The notes under the pieces: model-generated | What the model was told of the DNA's origin: nothing | The model's input: the letters and a program-made list of their open reading frames with translations, nothing else | The model's database searches: none | Made by a program: the position numbers and the translations under genes | From: Hedera helix | Lineage: Eukaryota > Streptophyta > Magnoliopsida > Apiales > Araliaceae | NCBI GenBank assembly: GCA_947179155.2 | Contig: OX359264.1 | Span: forward strand, 50,727,702 to 50,791,701 | Reading direction: 5' to 3' | Length of the DNA: 64,000 nt | Shown: piece after piece, positions 57,201 to 64,000 of the stretch | Layout of the letters: every line of letters begins with the position of its first letter | Numbering within the stretch: the stretch's first letter is position 1

Positions 57201-59921
57201 TTTAAAATAATTGAACCTAATAATTGTCACAGTAACATATGCACAGTAATTCACATTATTGAATCAATAATTGTCATTACACAGTAACGTATGCTTTATT
57301 TTACATTATTGTTATCTCTATTATGATGTTATTTAAACAGTTGTATTTCATTAATTTATTGACTTGATATCTAAGAGCTAACTATACTGTATTTATAACA
57401 ATTAGTCATAATAATTGAATTGATAAAGTTATTTGTTTATAATATAAAGTTAGGTGATTATTAGGTGATATGAAATGAATGGTGTAGATTAAAGTGTGAA
57501 TTATTGTTGAATAATTGAATTGATTTGTTTATAATATAAAGTTAGGTGATTATTAGGTGATATGAAATGAATGGTGTAGATTAAAGTGTGAATTATTGTT
57601 GAATAATTAAATTGATTTGTTTATAATATAAAGTTAGGTGATTATTAGGTGATATGAAATGAATGGTGTAGATTAAAGATAATATAATATTTGAAATGGA
57701 TGGTGTAGATTAAAAGATGATCTTTAAATGAATGGTTTAGATTAAATGAATGATAAGATTTTTGGCTATAAATAGAAGCCTTAACTTAAGGATTTTTCAT
57801 AAACTTCCTTACTTGTTCTTTCTTTCTCTCTCTAAATACTTCTTGTGAAAGTTCTCTCTAAGTGTGCATAAGTCATCTTGAGTATTTGTGAAGATCTATA
57901 AGTATACGTGTACTGTTCAAGTTAATCAACCTCATTTAAATCAATATCCAGTCACGTGTTACGGTAAGGGATACCATCTTTTTCATCTTCCATTATTCAA
58001 ACATACTATGGTAAGGGATTATCATTATTTGATTCTCGATAATAATATTGTTTCTTCCTTACTCATAAGACGTGCCTTTTATTTCCATGTATTAAATTGT
58101 GGGAATAACCTTACGGAGCGGATTGCCGCCTGTTGGTGAATAACCTTTCGTATTCATTCATTATTAATCTCTGAGAATAACCTTACGGAGCGGATTGCCG
58201 CCTGTTTGGTGAATAACTCTTTGTACTCAAATTCTATTAAATTGTGGGAATAACCTTACGGAGCGGATTGCCGCCTGTTTGGTGAATAACTCTTTGTACT
58301 CAAATTCTATTAAATTGTGGGAATAACCTTACGGAACGGATTGCCGCCTGTTGGTGAATAACCCTTTGTATTAATTTCCTTCACCTGTTGTTAATCAAAC
58401 CTGCTACGGTAAGGGATATTATTTTCTTTCATACTCCTAAATCGAAATTTATTATGGAACTATTGCTTCTATAATTCCTGAAAATATTATATGTTCCATA
58501 ATAGTTGAACTTCATTATTTCAACTGAACCTTCCTATTTACGTGAACCTTTCTATTGAATTGTAACCGTTATTCTGAACTGTGGATCTTGAATATCATTT
58601 TTAAATTTCACTCCACATCATGTTGACAATTTGGACATTATTTGAATCTGTACAAAGTAAACTTCCGATACTTATTGTTATCCTATTTCTTCTGTTCATC
58701 ATTTATATCATTCTAATCATCCAAAAATCAAGCTGTTGTGAATATCTGTGGCCGGGGGCACAGATGTGATATATTTGTTGAACAGATGATAGGTTAAAGG
58801 CGATATAATAGGTTAAAGGCGATACATCTGTTCGGTGTCTTTTATGGCACGTGGTGAATGTTCTCTTTGGCCCGTAGTGCAAAGATGAACTGTTGTTTGG
58901 TATGATTATGACCAAAGGCTGAATCTGGTATAATCATGACCGTTGGTGCTATATTGAATATCTTTGGCCCGTAGTACAAAGATGAACTGTTGATGTGCAT
59001 GATTATGATCAGGAACTGTGAATTTGTATTATCTTGACTAATGATATTTCAGATGATAAAAGTTGATGATGTTTTTCCTAAAAAGAGAACCGAGTGGACA
59101 TTATAGTCTGCATTATTCTTCTAATAGATTACTCATTCCGCTGCTATTATTGATCTGAACGTTGTTTAAGAATTTAACTGCAGTTTTTGATATAAACCTT
59201 GTAGTCTATTGTATTCTATCAAGAACTCAACTGTTGAAGACTAATGATAATTTATTCGTCATTATCTTAGTCATGATATTCTTTACTGGGCTATTTGAGC
59301 TCACCCTTTCTTTTGTTCCATTGTTTTTCAACAGGAGATGAAAACATAACAGGGTCTAGCCGGGGAATGGAGTGAGGGTCCGAGGAATAGTTATCATAGT
59401 TTTCACGTTTTGTAAAATAGTGTGACAATAATAGTGAAGACTTAGTTGTGTATTATTATACACTGTATTGTTGTACGTTGTGCTTTGTTGTAATAATTTT
59501 GTTGTAGTCTTTTGACGACTCAAGTATGGGCTGTGTGGACCCAGATTTGGGGGCGTCACATGTAGTCTATTGTATTCTATCAAGAACTCAACTGTTGAAG
59601 ACTAATGATAATTTATTCGTCATTATCTTAGTCATGATATTCTTTACTGGGCTATTTGAGCTCACCCTTTCTTTTGTTCCATTGTTTTTCAACAGGAGAT
59701 GAAAACATAACAGGGTCTAGCCGGGGAATGGAGTGAGGGTCCGAGAAATAGTTATCATAGTCTTCACGTTTTGTAAAATAGTGTGGCAATAATAGTGAAG
59801 ACTTAGTTGTGTATTATTATACACTGTATTGTTGTACGTTGTGCTTTGTTGTAATAATTTTGTTGTAGTATTTTGACGACTCAAGTTTGGGCTGTGTGGG
59901 CCCAGATTTGGGGGCGTCACA
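54199..59921 (+). repeat. 3' LTR of the chromovirus, split by a nested solo LTR
   Basis: Segments 54199-56618 (2420 bp) and 59566-59921 (356 bp) together equal 2776 bp, the length of the 5' LTR, and read continuously across the CTTGTAG|TCTATTG junction present at 50270 in the 5' LTR. The TATA box is at 55267-55275. The few single-base differences from the 5' LTR suggest a fairly recent insertion. Confidence 0.92.
56619..59560 (+). mobile_element. Solo LTR nested inside the 3' LTR
   Basis: 2942 bp, bounded by TGTAAGACCCCG and GGGGGCGTCACA, with the 5-bp target duplication TGTAG at 56614-56618 and 59561-59565. It contains the extra segment of about 78 bp (about 57105-57185) shared with the inverted solo LTR and missing from the host element's LTRs. 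It has four rather than three copies of the 75-bp GGAATAACCTTACGG unit (about 58100-58370). It belongs to the same family but a different subfamily from the element it entered. Confidence 0.93.
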
Positions 59922-59982
59922 ATTATTATTATTACTACTATTATTATTATTAATATATTAATTATATTTATTATTATTATTA

Positions 59983-60022
<40 letters not shown>

Positions 60023-60053
60023 TACTACTATATTATTATCATTATTATTATAG
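59922..60053. repeat. (ATT)n microsatellite, right remnant
   Basis: The right-hand part of the ATT tract interrupted by the two LTR insertions. Confidence 0.9.
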
Positions 60054-60950
60054 TTTTGAATTTGATTTGGGTGGGAAATGGGAGTGGGTAGATTTTTGAA
60101 AATTAAAATTTGAATTGGGGGGAGGGAAAAATGAGAGATAGATTAATCTCAACCGTTCTTTGTTGAAGCCATGAGATGATTTGAAACCATTAGATATTGA
60201 AGATTCATTTTCTCTCTCCGCTCTGTTTTATATAATAGATATCATCTAGCTACTTCATTCAACAAATTAAACAAAGTCTTGAAATCCGGTGTACCAAACA
60301 GACATTAGGTATTAATATAGTAAGCTAAAAGAATTAATACAACGAGTTTGGCTTCATAAACCTAAACTGTTGACTAATGATCAAGATAGGATACATAAAA
60401 GACATATGTTTGTTTGTTTCGTTCACTTGGAGGTCTTTAGTACGAATTCAAATTCACTTTGTCTCAATTATTGTCTTATTTTCTATTCCATCACATGCAT
60501 TAGTAGTCACCTAACTTTTATTTAACTAAAAAAATTAAATTAAAAATAAATAATAAATACATGACAATAATATATGAGTCCGACTGCGGTTGGGATAATC
60601 CACATTATCAAAATAATAATAATAATAATAATATATGAGTTGAGACAAAAAATAAACTAGTAAATAGGACAGTAGATTAGAATTCATTTAGAATAGAAGT
60701 TGTTTTTTTTTTTTTTTTATCGATATCTATCATTCTCCGTGTTTAAAGAGTGTATTCGTGTGTGTTTTAGAGACGGAGAGAGGGAACTTTTGGGACCTCA
60801 AACAGTTAATCTATGCATGCTATAATGGAAGTAGAGGTAGGGTTGATGAAAGCCACGCAGGTTTAATTGAATAATACAAGGGACATCCATATATATATGT
60901 CTTTAACATCCACTTGTTCAAGAGTTTAAGGTGAGTCAGGTGACCACTGA

Positions 60951-61006
<56 letters not shown>

Positions 61007-62040
61007 TTCACAAATCACACTAAATAAGAAATAATGACGTCCCTTTCCGTCTACTTTTGCTCCATCTATATCAAAGCTAGGAAGGTGGACACCAAACCAG
61101 CTAAACTTTGTAACGTTTGTTTGTCCTTGTTTACCTTATATTTTAGTTTGATAAGACTGAAGTTAATAAATGATTGTGATCGTCAAAGTTGATTATGCAT
61201 TAATATTTAAAATACTTGAGAGTACCAGAATCACCTTTGTTGGATTGAAAAGCAGTTAACTGACATTACAACTTCTTACACCATTTATGTGAATATTTAT
61301 TTGGTTGGAAACCATATGCAAACAATATGAGATATGAATATATCTGGAAATAAAGTATCAACCACTTGCTTCCTTCTTCGTCGGATAGAAATTATTAAAG
61401 ACTTTGTTAGGAAAAGCAGAGGTACCATTTAATTCTCTAACATTCAAATTTCTCATTAAGGTAACAAACATAATGCTTAAGAAATTAATTAATTAGTCAA
61501 TTAATATGCTTTCATTAGTTTGGCATTACATGCCTGTTGAGTATCTATATTTTATTGATTTATTAATAAAATATAATAAAGAAAGAAAGATTAAAATGTC
61601 TCTTTAATTTTAAAACTTACAAAATATTCATTAAAGATATTATTGATTTTATTGATATCAAACGTACAATTATCTAATTCTTAATAAATAATTTCTCTAT
61701 TTTCAAAAATTATTTATATATTATATAAAACAATTTTTCAACATTAACAATAAATTAATAATTGATTTTTTTGGCCACATGTCCTTGATCAAACACCTCT
61801 AATTATCTGCAAAAACACAATAAAATAAACACATAGAGCGCAGGTATTAAGCCTTCCATTTTGGTATTGGTAAGTACAAACCACATCTATACAACTTTAT
61901 TTGCAAAAAAAAAAAAAGGACATATTGCCGACGGTTGGTACAAGGTCACATGAATCGATATTATGATGCAACGTTTGATGGTACTGGTTTATCTCCATTA
62001 ATTCTCCCATTAATTAATTCATACTCTTTTTGTCCGACAA
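60054..62040. other. Intergenic DNA
   Basis: No gene recognised. Near 60415-60480 a GGAGGTCTTTAGTACGAATTC-like segment is reminiscent of the B-box region of a tRNA-derived SINE, but there is no matching A box. Poly-T and short (ATA)n runs occur at about 60617-60633 and 60702-60719. Confidence 0.4.
60952..61006. repeat. Compound (CA)n(TA)n microsatellite
   Basis: About 17 CA units followed directly by about 11 TA units. Confidence 0.95.
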
Positions 62041-62238
62041 AATGAGTTTCATTTGATTTTAATTCTAATTAATTTGTGTAATTCTAAAATGTAAATTATA
62101 ATCCAAATTTATTATAATTTTTGAACTAATAGTTTTGTAAATGAGTTTCATTTGATTTTAATTCTAATTAATTTGTGTAATTCTAAAATGTAAATTATAA
62201 TCCAAATTTATTATAATTTTCGAACTAATAGTTTTGTA
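62041..62238. repeat. Tandem duplication of a 99-bp unit
   Basis: 62041-62139 and 62140-62238 are direct copies with one visible substitution (TTTTTGAAC against TTTTCGAAC). This points to a recent local duplication. Confidence 0.9.
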
Positions 62239-63452
62239 CATTGAAATACTTTTTAAGCACTTTATAAACATGAACTATTATTCTACTAATATAAATTAAA
62301 AAAAAAATATTACATCAATTTGAATATTAGGATTTCAACAAATTAATTTGAAAGAGAACAGAGATAGCACTACATTTATTAGTTGAAGCAAAAAAAATTG
62401 GCCATTAAACTATAAATAATTGGTATTCCACGTTTCGTTCTCATACTAAACATTTTGCTATTATACTCTATTTCTGAATTTTAAAAATAAAAAAATCGAC
62501 GAAAAAATTAAATTTTCTGTTAGTGCTCGATGATGCAAATGCAACATTAAGCAACAAAATTTTATAACAGCGTGGCCTTATTTTTAAAATTTTATTAATA
62601 GTAATATTATCATTTTTTAATGTCAATTATATTATTAAATTCATAATTCTATTCATTGAAACCAAGTTTAAGTGTCAAAGTAATAATTTAATAAAAAATA
62701 TATTTTTTGGTCAAAAGCGTAATCATAGAAACTGGACACGTAACAAGGAGTAACACAGTTATGTGTGACCAAAGGGACGTCAGTATTTCTTATTTTCATT
62801 AGATTTATTAATAATTGCTTCTTGTCAATGTATACCTCTGTTATAAATAAAGGCCGCCGACCCGCTACCAGCCAAGTGTCCACTTCGTCTATTCTCTCTA
62901 TCGTCTACATACTTCACTCCTATTGGGCCAGTCTTTGCTTTGTTAGGCGAATCACTCCTATACTTTCTTGGTCACACCATTTGTTTAATTTTTTTCAAAA
63001 TATATTTAATAAAATAAATTTTATTTTTAATAATAATGATATAAGCAGTAAATAACTCAAACTGATATTCCTAACATTGTTTTTATTCTGACCAAAAATA
63101 ATAATAATTTAACGTCTTCTCTTTGATTTAAATAAGTCTTATCTTACTTTCATTCCCTATTTTTCAATGTTAAACTCACAAATACACAGTTAAGAATTGA
63201 TTACCTTTAGATTGACGTACTTCATATATTATTAAGAAAATGGGGACCTACTAGTGTTGCCATACTTCCACGTATCATCTATCTGGAAGCAATATATGCC
63301 CACAAATCAATTATTTATTTTTAAATAAAAATCATTAATTGTATTAAAAATTAGCAACCCAACTAAAAAAAAATTAAAATAAGTTTTCTTTTATATGCAC
63401 CCCTCCTTATGAAACAGAGGGGGGAAATTATTTTTAATTATTTATATGAACT
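62239..63452. other. Intergenic DNA with an isolated promoter-like spot
   Basis: No supported gene. TATAAATAA at 62842-62850 is followed by a GC-richer, pyrimidine-rich stretch (about 62853-62960) that looks like a plant core promoter and leader, but no convincing reading frame follows. Confidence 0.35.
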
Positions 63453-64000
63453 TGTTGACACTTGATTCTGTCCGGTTGTCCTGTAAGTCGTCCGGGTAGG
63501 ATACCTGCACAAAAATCCTAACGGCTTGGGCCATTGGTGGACTCTTCCGGTGTGAGAGTTAGTGAAGGTTTCAAGAAAGATCAACAATGGAGGTCTGAGT
63601 ATTTAGTATAGTAGTAATGTGCATGTGTGCGTAACCTTTAACCCCCCTTATTGACTGGGTATTTATAGTGTATACCTGACTCTTACCGATTCCTTTTAGG
63701 ATTATCCATCAACGTGTTATAGTTTGAATAGGAAAGTAATCTCCTAAACCATCTAGGAACATGACTCCTATTCTAATTTGGATTAAATATAGTAAATCGC
63801 CACAGTCCAGATTGGTTTAGGAACCTATCCCAAGCCTGTTGGATTTAGAAGTCCTCATAAGAATCTGTCAAGCTGACGGTCCATTGGGCCTAGCCCAACA
63901 TAAATTACCGGATCAGACTTAGCGAAATATTCATCCTAACATTGCCCCCCACTCCCTCAGTATATAAATGTGCTGGGGAAGTAGAATAAATCATTCCAAA
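63453..64000. mobile_element. Probable edge of another repeat, cut by the window end
   Basis: From TGTTGACACTTGATTCTGTC the sequence becomes clearly less AT-rich and has no reading frame. It contains TATTTATAGTGTATACC and a late CATTGCCCCCCACTCCCTCA segment typical in style of LTR and adjacent retroelement sequence. No second LTR or PBS is visible before the window ends, so the class is a guess. Confidence 0.3.

Larger units (their letters stand above)
47860..59921 (+). mobile_element. Tekay/Del-like chromovirus LTR retrotransposon with a nested solo LTR
   Basis: Structure: 5' LTR 47860-50635, PBS 50638-50649, unknown ORF, broken pol, polypurine tract 54186-54198, 3' LTR 54199-56618 plus 59566-59921. 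The 3' LTR is split by a solo LTR and its 5-bp duplication. Both LTRs are exactly 2776 bp after excision, and the element proper is about 9.1 kb. Flanking pentamers are GTTGT and ATTAT in the microsatellite, the left probably mutated by GTT expansion. The integrase followed by a chromodomain-like tail (DLTYEEVPVKILD.., KVLWRNQDTEEMTWE) places it near plant Tekay/Del chromoviruses. It is not autonomous: the reverse transcriptase core is gone. Confidence 0.9.

Overview
This window is nuclear DNA from a flowering plant, almost certainly a eudicot. Intergenic sequence is AT-rich, the genes have plant-type GT-AG introns, and most of the window is plant transposable elements (a LINE, chromovirus-type LTR retrotransposons, Stowaway-like and Tourist-like MITEs, Helitron-like termini). 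I cannot name the species. Only one gene looks intact. The rest is decayed genes and mobile DNA.

Region by region: 1-10.7 kb is AT-rich intergenic DNA with Helitron-like sequence (2.9-4.3 kb), a block of about a dozen GATCGTAGAG-type microrepeats (about 4.98-6.1 kb), a degenerate LTR (from 6869) related to the large LTRs further on, and a cluster of CACTA-like near-palindromes (10.15-10.53 kb). A 5'-truncated LINE with reverse transcriptase, zf-RVT and RNase H domains and a 20-A tail lies at 10.8-13.4 kb. The one intact gene (15341-16192, single exon, 283 codons) encodes an uncharacterised, probably nuclear protein with an EAR-like motif. It has a palindromic ACGT-element cluster upstream and a 46-bp-arm hairpin downstream. 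A minus-strand fragment of an organellar guanylate kinase gene (18105-18499) is a pseudogene.

The main story is 20.5-38.1 kb: a minus-strand DEMETER/ROS1-like 5-methylcytosine DNA glycosylase gene. At least 15 exons can be read, most with intact splice sites. The gene is dead three times over. The exons for the helix-hairpin-helix catalytic core and the 4Fe-4S cluster are absent. Several stops and frameshifts are present. A 10.56-kb non-autonomous LTR retrotransposon (LARD-like: about 4.2-kb LTRs, 2.2-kb non-coding interior, tRNA-iMet PBS, 5-bp TSD ATTTT) sits 4 nt from the end of the exon preceding the lost catalytic part. A transposon has thus landed inside an enzyme whose family normally removes DNA methylation from transposons.

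At 44.2-60.1 kb a long (ATT)n tract has been invaded repeatedly by one Tekay/Del-like chromovirus family: an inverted solo LTR (44478-47401), then a full-structure element (47860-59921) whose 3' LTR is split by another solo LTR (56619-59560, TSD TGTAG). Both LTRs of the element are exactly 2776 bp once the nested copy is removed. Its pol lacks the reverse transcriptase core and carries frameshifts and an altered protease active site. In the gag position is an uninterrupted 206-codon ORF that I do not recognise. The inverted solo LTR and the 5' LTR form a roughly 2.8-kb inverted repeat. From 60.1 kb to the end is intergenic DNA with simple repeats, a 99-bp tandem duplication and the edge of another probable repeat. 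No tRNA, rRNA, CRISPR or bacterial features were seen.
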